Part shown: piece after piece, positions 9,527 through 18,490 of the stretch
Position numbering within the stretch: position 1 is the first letter of the stretch
Layout: each line of letters starts with the position of its first letter
Assembly: GCF_900117395.1 (NCBI RefSeq)
Contig: NZ_FPEG01000002.1
Coordinates: forward strand, 620,001 to 684,000
DNA length: 64,000 bases
Source: Agrococcus sp. Marseille-P2731
Lineage (GTDB): Bacteria; Actinomycetota; Actinomycetes; Actinomycetales; Microbacteriaceae
Direction of reading: 5' to 3'
Made by a program: the position numbers and the translations under genes
Notes under the pieces: generated by a model
What the model was told of the DNA's origin: nothing
What the model saw: only the letters and a program-made list of their open reading frames with translations
The model's database searches: none

Positions 9527-9863
9527 GCGAACCCTCTCCGAGCGATCCCGCGAGCACGTGGGCGTGCGCGTGGAACACGGTCTGTCCGGCGAGCTCGCCG
9601 GTGTTGAACACGAGGCGGAAGTCGCCGTCGGCGCGCTCACGAGCGATCGCGCGCGCCGCCTGGACCATCTCGGCCAGCAGGTCCGGGTCGCCGGCGCTCA
9701 GCTCGACGACGTCGCGGTACTGCGGCGTCTTCGGCACCACCAGCACGTGCATGGGCGCCTGCGGGTGGATGTCGGTGAACGCGATGATGCGATCGTTCTC
9801 GAGCACGATCTCCGCAGGGATCTCGCGCGCGATGATCTTCTCGAACACTGTCGTGTCAGCCAT
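9519..9863 (-). CDS. HIT-family (HINT-like) nucleotide-binding protein
   Basis: 114-residue histidine-triad protein. The triad HAHAH is at 98-102 in QTVFHAHAHVLAG, and HVLVVPKTPQ at about 39-48 is typical of the HINT branch, which hydrolyses purine nucleoside phosphoramidates. Its end overlaps the TTG start of phoH; rsmE lies 51 bases upstream in the same orientation, so it may belong to the dnaJ-rsmE transcript. Confidence 0.95.
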   Translation of the reverse strand: MADTTVFEKIIAREIPAEIVLENDRIIAFTDIHPQAPMHVLVVPKTPQYRDVVELSAGDPDLLAEMVQAARAIARERADGDFRLVFNTGELAGQTVFHAHAHVLAGSLGEGSLA

Positions 9864-9914
9864 GCCGCTCAGCCTACCTTCGCGCCGCTCGACGGCGGCT
9901 GCCGCGAGTGCCGG

Positions 9915-10640
9915 TCACCAGCGTCCGAGCCGCACCGAGAGCGCGGCGATACCCGCCGGGCCCGCGGTCGAGGTGCGCAGCACGTGGTCGCCCATCCGCA
10001 CCTGCATGGCACCGGCGGCGGCGAGCGCCTCGAGCTCTGCCGCCTCGATGCCACCCTCCGGCCCGACGACCAGCAGCACGTCGCGCTCGACCGCGATCTC
10101 GGCGATGGTGACGGATGCGGCGGGATCGAGGACGACCAGCTGCCACTCCTCCGCCAGGGCCGCGAGCCCTGCGGCGTCGACGACGTCGCCCACCTCGGGC
10201 AGGTGGGGGCGGATCGCCTGCTTGCCGGCCTCGCGCACCACCTTGCGCCAGCGCTCGAGCGACTTCTCGCGCCGATCGGCCTTCCACTGCACGACGCTGC
10301 GCCGCGCCTGCCACGGCACGATCGCGTCGATGCCGAGCTCGGTCGACGCCTGCACGGCCAGCTCGGCGCGGTCACCCTTGGCGAGCGCCTGCGCGAGGCC
10401 GATGCGTGGCGTGGGCGCCGGCACCTCCTGCACGTGCTGCAGCACGACGTCGACCCCGTCGCGCTCTGCGCGGTCGATCACGCCCTCGGCGAGCACGCCC
10501 CTGCCGTCACTGACGAGGACTCGCTCCCCACGTCGCATCCGCGACACGACGGCCGCGTGGTGCGCCTCGTCGCCCGTGAGCGTCACGAGGTCGCCGGGGG
10601 TCGCGCCCTCGAGCGCGTCGTGCCAGTAGCAGTGCGCCAT
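9915..10640 (-). CDS. rsmE: 16S rRNA (uracil-1498-N3)-methyltransferase
   Basis: SPOUT-fold methyltransferase for U1498 of 16S rRNA, 241 residues. It shows the N-terminal PUA-like part (GDLVTLTGDEAHHAAVVSRMR), then LLVVGPEGGIEAAELEAL and MGDHVLRTSTAGPAG, the trefoil-knot SAM-binding loops. It directly follows dnaJ with a one-base overlap (TGATG at 10640), the usual actinobacterial order hrcA-dnaJ-rsmE. Confidence 0.95.
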   Translation of the reverse strand: MAHCYWHDALEGATPGDLVTLTGDEAHHAAVVSRMRRGERVLVSDGRGVLAEGVIDRAERDGVDVVLQHVQEVPAPTPRIGLAQALAKGDRAELAVQASTELGIDAIVPWQARRSVVQWKADRREKSLERWRKVVREAGKQAIRPHLPEVGDVVDAAGLAALAEEWQLVVLDPAASVTIAEIAVERDVLLVVGPEGGIEAAELEALAAAGAMQVRMGDHVLRTSTAGPAGIAALSVRLGRW

Positions 10641-11731
10641 CAGAGGCGGAAGCGGTCGCGCATCTTGGCGAAGAGGCCCTGCTTGAACTGCGAGAGCTGA
10701 GGCCCGGGCGCCTTGGTGCGCTCGCGGAGCTCGCGCAGCAGCTCCTCGGTGCGGCGGTCGGTCTTCGTCGGCGTCAGCACCTGCACGCCGAGCTTCAGGT
10801 CGCCACGGCCGGCGCCGCGCAGCCGCGTGACGCCGCGCTCGCCGACGGTGATGACGTCGCCCGACTGCGTGCCGGCGCGCACCTCGACCTCGACGGGGCC
10901 GTCGATGCTCTCGACGGTCGCGCGGGCGCCGAGCGCCGCGTCCGGCATCGACACCTCGAGCGTGCCGAGGATGTCGTCACCATCGCGGCTGAAGACGTCG
11001 TGGTGCCGCACGTTCACCTCGAGGTAGAGCGTGCCAGCGGGGCCGCCGCCCTCGCCGACCTCGCCCTGACCGGGCAGCTGGATGCGCAGACCGGTGTCGA
11101 CGCCGGCCGGGATGTCGACGGGGATGGTGCGCTCGGAGCGCACCCGGCCGTGGCCCGCGCACGTGTGGCAGGGCTGCGGGATGACGGTGCCGTAGCCCTG
11201 GCAGACGCCGCAGGGCTGGCTCGTGACGACGTTGCCGAGCAGCGAGCGCACCTGTCGCTGCACGTGGCCGGAGCCGCCGCACTGCAGGCAGCGCTCCGGG
11301 CTCGTGCCGGGCTCGGTGGCCGCGCCCTGGCAGGTCTGGCAGAGCACCGCGGTCTGCACGCGCAGCTCGCGGTGCACGCCGAAGACGACGTCGGCGAGGT
11401 CGAGGTCGACGCGCAGCAGGCTGTCCTGCCCGGGCTGCCTGCGCGAGCGCGGTCCGCTCGAGCGGCCGCCACCACCCCCGAAGAACTGCTCGAAGATGTC
11501 GCCGAACCCGAAGGCGCCGGCACCGGCCGCGGGTCCGCGGTCGTACTCCGCGCGCGACTGCGGGTCGCCGAGCACGTCGTAGGCGTGCGTGACGTCCTTG
11601 AAGCGCTCGGAGGCATCCTCGCTCGGATTCACATCCGGGTGCAGCTCGCGAGCCAGTCGGCGATAGGCCTTCTTGATCTCGTCCTGACCGGCGTCGCGCG
11701 CGACGCCGAGGGTCTCGTAGTGATCTGTCAC
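10640..11731 (-). CDS. dnaJ: Chaperone DnaJ (HrcA-linked copy)
   Basis: Hsp40 co-chaperone of DnaK, 363 residues. The J-domain has HPD at 31-33 ([10 protein letters not shown]), followed by a Gly-rich stretch ([11 protein letters not shown]) and four zinc-finger cysteine pairs (CQTC, CLQC, CGVC, CHTC). The first pair lacks the canonical trailing GXG. The C-terminal substrate-binding domains end at [10 protein letters not shown]. It begins one base after the hrcA stop, so it is expected to be under HrcA/CIRCE heat-shock control. This is the DnaJ2-type copy; the dnaK-operon copy would be elsewhere. Confidence 0.96.
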   Translation of the reverse strand: MTDHYETLGVARDAGQDEIKKAYRRLARELHPDVNPSEDASERFKDVTHAYDVLGDPQSRAEYDRGPAAGAGAFGFGDIFEQFFGGGGGRSSGPRSRRQPGQDSLLRVDLDLADVVFGVHRELRVQTAVLCQTCQGAATEPGTSPERCLQCGGSGHVQRQVRSLLGNVVTSQPCGVCQGYGTVIPQPCHTCAGHGRVRSERTIPVDIPAGVDTGLRIQLPGQGEVGEGGGPAGTLYLEVNVRHHDVFSRDGDDILGTLEVSMPDAALGARATVESIDGPVEVEVRAGTQSGDVITVGERGVTRLRGAGRGDLKLGVQVLTPTKTDRRTEELLRELRERTKAPGPQLSQFKQGLFAKMRDRFRL

Positions 11732-12745
11732 TCAGTCCTCGCTCAGCAGCCGCGTGAGGTAGCGCGCCACTGCGCGCACCGCGGCCATGTTTCCTGCGTA
11801 GTCCATGCGGGTCGGGCCCAGCACGCCGATGTGGCCCTCGGAGCCTCCGGTGCTGTAGGTCGAGGCCACCACGGCCGTCTCCCCCAGCGGGCCGGTGAGC
11901 TCGCGGCCGATCCGGGTCGCGATCTCGCCCTCCACGCCCATCTCGTCGAAGAGGCGCAGCAGCGTCACCTGCTCCTCGATCGCGTCGAGCACCGGTGTCA
12001 CCGTGCCGTGGAAGTCGCGCTCCTCGCGCACGAGGTGCGAGGCGCCCGCCATCACGATCCGGTCGCCGCCGCCGGCCTGCAGCATCTCGGTGAGCGCCTG
12101 CGCGACGGCACCGGTCGCTGCGCGCAGCGAGCCGGGGGCGGATCCGGTGGCACCGGCGAGGCGCTTGAGTGCGTCTGCGGGCGCGAGCTCGCCGATGGTC
12201 TCGGTGTAGGCACGGCCGAGCGCGGTGGCTTGGTCGGGGTCGATGCGCTGCTGCGCGTCGAGCACTCGCTGCTCGACCCGACCGGAGTCGAGGATCAGCA
12301 CGGCGAGCAGCCGGTGCTCGGCGACCGCGACGAGCTCGACGCGGCGCACGACGGCGTGGCGGCGGATCGGCACCTGCACGAGGGCGACCTGGTTGGTCAG
12401 CTGCGAGAGCAGCCGCGCGGTGCGATCGAGCACGTCGTCGCGGTCGATCGAGTCATCGAGGAAGCGCGAGATCGCGACGCGCTGCGCGTGCGTCAGCGGC
12501 TGCATGCGCTGGAGGCGGTCGACGAAGACGCGGTAGCCCTTGTCGGTGGGGACCCGACCGGAGGACGTGTGCGGAGCCGCGATGAGCTCCTCCTCCTCGA
12601 GCAGGGCCATGTCGTTGCGGATGGTCGCCGCGGAGACGCCGAACGCGTGGCGCTCGACGATCGACTTCGAGCCCACCGGCTCGCGCATGGCGACGTAGTC
12701 CTGCACGATCGCGCGGAGGACCTCGAGGCCGCGATCCGAGACCAT
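11732..12745 (-). CDS. hrcA: Heat-inducible transcription repressor HrcA
   Basis: 337-residue repressor that binds CIRCE operators and responds to GroEL availability. It begins MVSDRGLEVLRAIVQDYVAMREPVGSKSIVERH, a winged-helix domain including SAATIRNDMALLEEEELI and PHTSSGRVPTDKGYR, followed by the GAF-like and dimerisation regions. Start 12745 is chosen because GGAGGAGAGGAG stands just upstream; the longer frame to 12814 would run into the operator. A CIRCE-like palindrome lies 43 bases upstream, consistent with autoregulation. Confidence 0.96.
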   Translation of the reverse strand: MVSDRGLEVLRAIVQDYVAMREPVGSKSIVERHAFGVSAATIRNDMALLEEEELIAAPHTSSGRVPTDKGYRVFVDRLQRMQPLTHAQRVAISRFLDDSIDRDDVLDRTARLLSQLTNQVALVQVPIRRHAVVRRVELVAVAEHRLLAVLILDSGRVEQRVLDAQQRIDPDQATALGRAYTETIGELAPADALKRLAGATGSAPGSLRAATGAVAQALTEMLQAGGGDRIVMAGASHLVREERDFHGTVTPVLDAIEEQVTLLRLFDEMGVEGEIATRIGRELTGPLGETAVVASTYSTGGSEGHIGVLGPTRMDYAGNMAAVRAVARYLTRLLSED

Positions 12746-12787
12746 CCGCGCTCCTCTCCTCCGCAGGCGATCGGGGTCCCGATCCCC

Positions 12788-12814
12788 CTGGCACTCTCGA
12801 CTGCTGACTGCCAA
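12788..12814. promoter_or_regulatory. CIRCE operator upstream of hrcA-dnaJ
   Basis: On the plus strand CTGGCACTC (12788-12796) and GACTGCCAA (12806-12814) are separated by 9 bases, exactly the CIRCE layout (TTAGCACTC-N9-GAGTGCTAA). Each half matches 7 of 9 consensus bases, and the two halves are largely complementary. It sits 43 bases upstream of the hrcA start, where HrcA would block the promoter. Confidence 0.8.
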
Positions 12815-12922
12815 TCCTACCGCTCGTCGTCACGATCATGCGATGCACAGCCGGATGGGCGCAGAATGGTGCCAGCAGCGCGACCCGGGTGCGCTGCGAT
12901 GACCATCGATGAGAGGCACGCC

Positions 12923-13945
12923 ATGTCTGATCCCAACGCCCCCCGCGCAGAGGGCAGCGATCCCGCTGAGCAGTCGAGCAACGCTGAGCTGTCGAGCAAC
13001 GGTGAGCGGCCGGCCAGCACCGAGCCGCCCGTCGACGGCTTCGCCGTGACCGACGAGCAGCACGCGGCGCCGAGCGCACCCGCTGCGCCGGGCGTCGGTG
13101 AGCCCGCGCAGTCGTTCTCCTCCCCCGCCGTCGACCCGGCCGCGCCCGCGCAGTTCGGCTCGGCCGGCGATGCCGGGCCCACGGCGCCCGGCCAGCCCGC
13201 GTTCGGCTCGATCGATGGAGCGCAGTCGTGGCAGCGGCCCGCAGCCGGCCAGTTCGGTGCCGGCGAGCCCGGTTCGCCCGGCCAGGCGCCCGCCTCCGGC
13301 CAGGGCGGCAGCGCGCCCTCCTACGGCCAGCCGGGCAGCGCGCCCTCCTACGGCCAGCCGGGCAGCGCGCCCTCCTACGGCCAGCCCGGGCCTTCGGGCT
13401 ACGCCCAGCCCGGTCACGGCGCTCCCGGCGCCGGTCCGCAGCAGCCCTTCGGCCAGCCTGGCCAGCCCGGCCAGCCCGGCCAGCCTGGCCAGCCTCCCTA
13501 CGGCCAGCCCGGCCAGCAGCAGTACGGTCAGCCGCAGTACGGCGCTCCCGGTCAGCCGCAGTACCCCGCGTCGGTGCCGATGTCGCCCACCGACGAGAAG
13601 AACGCCGGCATGTGGGGGCACCTCTCCGGCCTGTCGACGATCGTCACCGGCGGCTACGGCGGCTGGATCGGCCCGCTGATCGTCTTCCTGATCTACAAGG
13701 ACCGCAGCGCCTTCGCACGGCAGGAGTCCAAGGAGGCCCTGAACTTCGGCATCCTGATGACGATCGCGACGCTCGGCCTGCTCGTCCTCGGCACGATCCT
13801 CAGCATCGTCGGGATCGGGTTCATCCTGCTGGCGCTCTGGTGGGTGCCGGGCCTGCTGCAGGTGATCTTCTCGATCATCGGCGCCATGCGCGTCAACGCC
13901 GGCGGCTCCTACCGCTACCCGTTCAACTGGCGGATCGTGCAGTAG
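12923..13945 (+). CDS. DUF4870 membrane protein with long Pro/Gln/Gly-rich N-terminus
   Basis: 340 residues. Residues 1 to about 215 are low complexity and disordered: an acidic Ser/Ala/Pro start, three copies of GSAPSYGQP, then a GQP-rich run. The C-terminal ~120 residues (SPTDEKNAGMWGHLSG to YPFNWRIVQ) match the DUF4870 fold, with about three membrane helices and a KDRSAFARQESKEALNF loop. GAGAGG lies 6 bases before ATG 12923; an earlier ATG at 12899 has no good site. It converges on hemW, only 2 bases apart. Function is unknown; the tail is probably cytoplasmic. Confidence 0.85.
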   Translation: MSDPNAPRAEGSDPAEQSSNAELSSNGERPASTEPPVDGFAVTDEQHAAPSAPAAPGVGEPAQSFSSPAVDPAAPAQFGSAGDAGPTAPGQPAFGSIDGAQSWQRPAAGQFGAGEPGSPGQAPASGQGGSAPSYGQPGSAPSYGQPGSAPSYGQPGPSGYAQPGHGAPGAGPQQPFGQPGQPGQPGQPGQPPYGQPGQQQYGQPQYGAPGQPQYPASVPMSPTDEKNAGMWGHLSGLSTIVTGGYGGWIGPLIVFLIYKDRSAFARQESKEALNFGILMTIATLGLLVLGTILSIVGIGFILLALWWVPGLLQVIFSIIGAMRVNAGGSYRYPFNWRIVQ

Positions 13946-13947
13946 CC

Positions 13948-15153
13948 CTAGGGAAGCAGCCGGCGCACCACCGCGTCGGCGAGGAGCCGCCCTCGCAGCG
14001 TCGGGATCACCCGGCCGGCGAGGGCGGCTCTTCCGTCCACCAGGCCATCGGCGACGAGGCCGGCCACGGCGACGCGCCCCTCGCGCTCGAGCGCCTCGAC
14101 CGGCAGCCCCTCGGCGATGCGCGACTCAAGCAGCACGCGCTCCACGCGGCGCGTCTCGTCGTCGAGCACCTCGCGCGCGAGCGCTGGCGATGCTCCGGCG
14201 ATCAGGCGGTCGCGGTACGCCGCCGGATGCTTGACGTTCCACCAGCGCACGCCGCCGACGTGGCTGTGCGCGCCCGGACCGAAGCCCCACCAGTCGTGCC
14301 CGCGCCAGTAGGCGAGGTTGTGCCGCGCGACGCGGTCGCCGCGGGACCAGTTGGACACCTCGTACCAGGAGTAGCCCGCTCGGCCGAGCGTCGCATCCGC
14401 GGCCTCGTACATCGCCGCCTGCAGGTCGTCGTCGGGCATGGCCAGCTCACCGCGGCGGATGCGCCGGGCGAGCGCCGTGCCGTCCTCGACGATGAGGGCG
14501 TAGGCGGAGACGTGATCCGGCTGCATCGCCACCACGGCGTCGAGCGATCGCTGCCAGTCCCCGAGCGACTCCCCCGGAGCGCCGTAGATGAGGTCGAGGC
14601 TGACCTCGAGCCCGGCCTCGCGCGCCCACTCGACGACGAGCGGCACGCGCTCAGGATCGTGCGTGCGGTCGAGCGCCGCGAGCACGTGCGGCACCGCGGA
14701 CTGCATGCCGAAGGAGACGCGCGTGATGCCGCCCTCGCGCAGCTGCCGCAGGCCCGCGGCGTCGATCGAGTCGGGGTTCGCCTCGGTGGTGACCTCCGCG
14801 CCCTCGGCCAGGCCGAAGGCATCCGTCACCGCGCCGAGCATGGCGACCAGGTCGCCCGCGGGCAGCAGCGTCGGGGTGCCGCCGCCGAAGAAGACCGTCT
14901 GCATCGGGCGCAGCGGCCCGAGCTCGCCGAGCACGCCGGCAGCGAGCGCGATCTCGGCGGCGACATCGGCCGGGTAGCCCGCCCTGGTCGCGCCGCGCAG
15001 CTCGTCGGCCGTGTAAGTGTTGAAGTCGCAGTAGCCGCAGCGCACCGAGCAGAACGGCACGTGGATGTAGGCGCCGAACGGCGCATCGCTCCGCGTGCCG
15101 GCCGGCAGGCGGCCGTCGGCGGGTGCGGCGTCGCCCTCAGGCAGCCGTCCCAC
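13948..15153 (-). CDS. hemW: HemW-like radical SAM protein (heme chaperone)
   Basis: 401 residues with GTG start at 15153, two bases after the stop of the upstream DUF1990 gene. The radical SAM cluster is IHVPFCSVRCGYCDFNTY (Cys35, Cys39, Cys42), followed by TVFFGGGTPTLL and the EANPDS segment. It carries the HemW C-terminal domain (HNLAYWRGHDWWGFGPGAHSH). HemW binds heme and an Fe-S cluster and passes heme to respiratory proteins; such proteins were long annotated as oxygen-independent coproporphyrinogen oxidase. The order lepA-hemW is common in Gram-positive bacteria. Confidence 0.93.
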   Translation of the reverse strand: MGRLPEGDAAPADGRLPAGTRSDAPFGAYIHVPFCSVRCGYCDFNTYTADELRGATRAGYPADVAAEIALAAGVLGELGPLRPMQTVFFGGGTPTLLPAGDLVAMLGAVTDAFGLAEGAEVTTEANPDSIDAAGLRQLREGGITRVSFGMQSAVPHVLAALDRTHDPERVPLVVEWAREAGLEVSLDLIYGAPGESLGDWQRSLDAVVAMQPDHVSAYALIVEDGTALARRIRRGELAMPDDDLQAAMYEAADATLGRAGYSWYEVSNWSRGDRVARHNLAYWRGHDWWGFGPGAHSHVGGVRWWNVKHPAAYRDRLIAGASPALAREVLDDETRRVERVLLESRIAEGLPVEALEREGRVAVAGLVADGLVDGRAALAGRVIPTLRGRLLADAVVRRLLP

Positions 15154-15155
15154 GG

Positions 15156-15794
15156 TCAGCGGACGTCGATGGACCGGAGCGAATCCATGAACCGGTCGTG
15201 GTAGCGGCGCCGCAGCGCCCGCGCGAAGGGGGCGCCGAGCTTGGCCCACCAGGCGTCCTGCCGCACGATGGCCCGGAAGTGCAGGAAGACCGTCTCGTCC
15301 TCTGCGATCTCGACCGTGAAGCGCTCCTCGCCCGCGAGCGGGTGGCCGTCGAGCGAGCCGATGATCACGCCGTGCGTGCTCTCCTCCTCCTCGACCGCGA
15401 TGACGCGCATCGGCGCGTGCACCTGGACGCCGGCGACCCGGATGCGCTGGTCGATCGAGTCGCCCGGCTGCAGGAAGGGCTCGCCGTCGGGGCCGAAGTC
15501 CTGCAGCGGCTCGATGCTCGCGGCCCTCGTGGCCTCCGTGCCCTCGAAGCCGACCGGGCGGTAGACCGTGCCCTCCTCGGTGCCGACCACGTCGACCTCG
15601 ATGCCGGCGAGGCGCTGGATCTTCCAGGTGCGCAGCGCCGCGACCGCTGCGTCGTAGCGGGGCCGGCCGTGGCCGATGCGGCTGCGCAGCTGCACGACCT
15701 CGAAGCCCTTCGGCGGGAAGCGGTGGAAGTCGAAGTGCGCGGTCGCACCCACGGAGCCGTAGTTGGTCGCGCGGTCGCGCAGGGGCTTGGTCAC
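15156..15794 (-). CDS. DUF1990 family protein
   Basis: 212-residue soluble protein starting [19 protein letters not shown] and matching the DUF1990 family: a THAP-like fold without known function, found in actinobacteria and plants. YGSVGAT near the N-terminus, [21 protein letters not shown] and the late [20 protein letters not shown] region are typical. It overlaps the lepA stop by 4 bases and is followed by hemW two bases later, so all three share a transcript. Confidence 0.85.
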   Translation of the reverse strand: MTKPLRDRATNYGSVGATAHFDFHRFPPKGFEVVQLRSRIGHGRPRYDAAVAALRTWKIQRLAGIEVDVVGTEEGTVYRPVGFEGTEATRAASIEPLQDFGPDGEPFLQPGDSIDQRIRVAGVQVHAPMRVIAVEEEESTHGVIIGSLDGHPLAGEERFTVEIAEDETVFLHFRAIVRQDAWWAKLGAPFARALRRRYHDRFMDSLRSIDVR

Positions 15795-17641
15795 TTCGCG
15801 TCCTTCTTCGTCTCGCCGCTCGAGAGGGCGGCGATGAACGCCTCCTGGGGCACTTCCACGCGGCCGACCATCTTCATGCGCTTCTTGCCCTCCTTCTGCT
15901 TCTCGAGCAGCTTGCGCTTGCGGGTGATGTCACCGCCGTAGCACTTGGCGAGCACATCCTTGCGGATCGCTCGGATCGTCTCTCGCGCGATGATGCGCGC
16001 GCCGATCGCGGCCTGGATGGGCACCTCGAACTGCTGGCGCGGGATGAGGTCCTTGAGCTTGCCGGCCATCAGCACCCCGTAGGCGTAGGCCTTCTCGCGG
16101 TGCACGATCGCGCTGAAGGCGTCGACCTGCTCGCCCTGCAGCAGGATGTCGACCTTCACCAGGTCGCCCTCCTCCTCGCCGTCGACCTCGTAGTCGAGGG
16201 AGGCGTAGCCCTGCGTGCGCGACTTCAGGTGGTCGAAGAAGTCGAAGACGATCTCGCCCAGCGGCAGCCGGTAGCGCAGCTCGACCCGATCCTCCGAGAG
16301 GTACTCCATGCCGTTGAGCGTGCCGCGCCGCGTCTGGCAGAGCTCCATGATCGCGCCGACGTAGTCTTTGGGCGCGAGGATCGTGGCGCGCACCATGGGC
16401 TCCACGATCGACGAGATCTTGCCGTCGGGGAACTCGCTCGGGTTCGTGACGATGTGCAGCGAGCGATCCTCGGTGCGCACCTGGTAGACCACGCTCGGCG
16501 CGGTGGCGATGAGGTCGAGGTCGAACTCGCGGCGCAGGCGCTCGCTGATGATCTCGAGGTGGAGCAGGCCGAGGAACCCGCAGCGGAAGCCGAAGCCGAG
16601 CGCCACCGAGGTCTCGGGCTCGTAGACGAGCGCGGCATCCGAGAGCTTGAGCTTGTCGAGCGCCTCGCGCAGCACCGGGTAGTCGCTGCCGTCGATCGGG
16701 TAGATCCCCGAGAAGACCATCGGCTTCGGGTCGGCGTAGCCCTGCAGCGCGGTGGTCGCTGGCCCCCGCACCGAGGTCACGGTGTCGCCGACCTTCGACA
16801 GGCGCACGTCCTTCACGCCCGTGATGAGGTAGCCCACCTCGCCGACCGCGAGGCCCTTGGAGGGCTTCGGCTCGGGGCTCGAGACGCCGATCTCCAGCGC
16901 CTCGTGCTTGGAGCCGGTCGACATCATCATGACCTGCTCGCGCGGCGACAGCTTGCCGTCGATCATGCGGACGTAGGTGACCACGCCGCGGTAGGAGTCG
17001 TAGACGGAGTCGAAGATCATCGCGCGGGCGGGGCCGTCGACGTCGCCGACCGGCGCGGGGACCGTGCGCACCACTCGGTCGAGCAGCGCATCCACGCCCT
17101 CGCCCGTCTTGCCGCTGACGCGCAGCACGTCAGCGGGGTCGCCGCCGATGAGGCCGGCGATCTCGGCCGCGTACTTCTCGGGGTCGGCTGCCGGCAGGTC
17201 GATCTTGTTGAGCACCGGGATGATCTCGAGGTCGTTCTCCATCGCCAGGTAGAGGTTGGCGAGGGTCTGGGCCTCGATGCCCTGCGCGGCGTCGACCAGC
17301 AGGATCGCGCCCTCGCAGGCGGCGAGCGAGCGGCTGACCTCGTAGGTGAAGTCGACGTGGCCGGGGGTGTCGATCATGTTCAGCGCGAAGGTCTCGCCGT
17401 CGAGCTCCCACGGCATGCGCACGGCCTGCGACTTGATCGTGATGCCGCGCTCGCGCTCGATGTCCATCCGGTCGAGGTACTGGGCGCGCATCGAGCGGTC
17501 ATCGACGACGCCCGTCAGCTGCAGCATCCGGTCGGCCAGCGTCGACTTGCCGTGGTCGATGTGCGCGATGATGCAGAAGTTGCGGATCTGCGCCGGGTCG
17601 GTCGCGGCAGGCTCGAGTGCCTTGGTCGCTCGGGGGCTCAC
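15791..17641 (-). CDS. lepA: Elongation factor 4 (LepA)
   Basis: Translational GTPase of 616 residues acting on the ribosome (initiation, 30S biogenesis or back-translocation). P-loop AHIDHGKST at 26-34, [16 protein letters not shown] (G3), [10 protein letters not shown] (G4), and the LepA-specific C-terminal domain ending with [24 protein letters not shown]. Full length compared with the family norm of about 600. It is divergent from rpsT with 232 bases between starts. Confidence 0.98.
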   Translation of the reverse strand: MSPRATKALEPAATDPAQIRNFCIIAHIDHGKSTLADRMLQLTGVVDDRSMRAQYLDRMDIERERGITIKSQAVRMPWELDGETFALNMIDTPGHVDFTYEVSRSLAACEGAILLVDAAQGIEAQTLANLYLAMENDLEIIPVLNKIDLPAADPEKYAAEIAGLIGGDPADVLRVSGKTGEGVDALLDRVVRTVPAPVGDVDGPARAMIFDSVYDSYRGVVTYVRMIDGKLSPREQVMMMSTGSKHEALEIGVSSPEPKPSKGLAVGEVGYLITGVKDVRLSKVGDTVTSVRGPATTALQGYADPKPMVFSGIYPIDGSDYPVLREALDKLKLSDAALVYEPETSVALGFGFRCGFLGLLHLEIISERLRREFDLDLIATAPSVVYQVRTEDRSLHIVTNPSEFPDGKISSIVEPMVRATILAPKDYVGAIMELCQTRRGTLNGMEYLSEDRVELRYRLPLGEIVFDFFDHLKSRTQGYASLDYEVDGEEEGDLVKVDILLQGEQVDAFSAIVHREKAYAYGVLMAGKLKDLIPRQQFEVPIQAAIGARIIARETIRAIRKDVLAKCYGGDITRKRKLLEKQKEGKKRMKMVGRVEVPQEAFIAALSSGETKKDAK

Positions 17642-17731
17642 GGGTCCTTCTCATCTGGAGGCTCGGCGGGGCCGCGAAGTGCGCGCGGTGTGGAAGGTCC
17701 CATTCTTCCACAGCGGATGCGGTGGCTCGCG

Positions 17732-17761
17732 TTGCGAGGGGCGTCCGGGCGCTGGTAGCAT
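17732..17761 (+). promoter_or_regulatory. Likely promoter of rpsT
   Basis: TTGCGA (17732-17737), an 18-base spacer and TAGCAT (17756-17761) resemble a primary-sigma promoter and would give a leader of roughly 105 bases before rpsT. In the leader, CTTCTGC and GCAGAAG can pair, forming a possible stem; S20 is autoregulated in some bacteria, but no specific element is recognised here. Confidence 0.45.
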
Positions 17762-17873
17762 CGTTCGTTGGCTTCCCCTTCTTCTGCGCGTCCTGCGCGC
17801 GAGGGCGGGTCGCGGCGGGCTCTGGTGAGCAGAAGCCGCCGCCAATCACTCGTACGAACCAGAACAGGACACC

Positions 17874-18134
17874 ATGGCGAACATCAAGTCGCAGATCAAG
17901 CGCATTCTGACGAACCAGAAGGCCACCGACCGCAACCGCGCGATCAAGAGCGAGCTCCGCACCGCTGTGCGCGAGGCGAAGAAGGCCATCGCCGCTGGCG
18001 ATGCAGCCGTGGCGCAGGAGAAGGTCTCGGTCGCCGCCCGCAAGCTCGACAAGGCCGTCTCCAAGGGCGTCATCCACAAGAAGCAGGCCGCGAACCGCAA
18101 GTCGGCCATCGCGAAGCAGGTCGCCGCGCTCTGA
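17874..18134 (+). CDS. rpsT: 30S ribosomal protein S20
   Basis: 86-residue, Lys/Arg/Ala-rich primary 16S rRNA-binding protein: [21 protein letters not shown], then [14 protein letters not shown] and [27 protein letters not shown], the standard S20 pattern. ATG at 17874 has AGGA upstream. It is monocistronic, with its own promoter and a strong terminator 17 bases after the stop. Confidence 0.98.
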   Translation: MANIKSQIKRILTNQKATDRNRAIKSELRTAVREAKKAIAAGDAAVAQEKVSVAARKLDKAVSKGVIHKKQAANRKSAIAKQVAAL

Positions 18135-18151
18135 TCTGAGCCGCGCGCGCT

Positions 18152-18177
18152 GAGGGGACCCCGCGAGGGGTCCCCTC
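18152..18177 (+). terminator. Rho-independent terminator of rpsT
   Basis: GAGGGGACCCC (18152-18162), loop GCGA, GGGGTCCCCTC (18167-18177), a perfect 11-bp stem followed by TTCT. It lies between rpsT and the 20-bp repeat array, so the array would be reached only by read-through. Confidence 0.85.
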
Positions 18178-18220
18178 TTCTGCGCTTCGCCCCGAGCGGC
18201 ACCTTGCCTGCGCCCCCGAT

Positions 18221-18380
18221 TGGCGCCTCCCGCAGGTGATTGGCGCCTCCCGCAGGTGAGTGGCGCCTCCCGCAGGTGAGTGGCGCCTCCCGCAGGTGAG
18301 TGGCGCCTCCCGCAGGTGAGCGGCGCCTCCCGCAGGTGAGCGGCGCCTCCCGCAGGTGAGCGGCGGCTCCGACACGTGGC
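18221..18380. repeat. 20-bp tandem array A (7 units plus a degenerate one)
   Basis: Seven consecutive units of TGGCGCCTCCCGCAGGTGAG start at 18221, 18241, 18261, 18281, 18301, 18321 and 18341, differing only at the first base (T or C) and once at the last; an eighth unit at 18361 is degenerate. The period is exactly 20 bp with no spacers. Read in the rpsT direction it repeats TGAGTGGCGCCTCCCGCAGG. Array B, on the far side of a 110-bp unique segment, carries the same core in the opposite orientation. Confidence 0.97.
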
Positions 18381-18490
18381 CGGGCTCGCTAACTGCATGC
18401 GGACCGCCGCCCGATGCCGAGATGGCGTAGAGGCCCGTCCTCACGCGATGGTGACACTCGACGTCTCGAACCGCCTCTCGATGACGGGAG

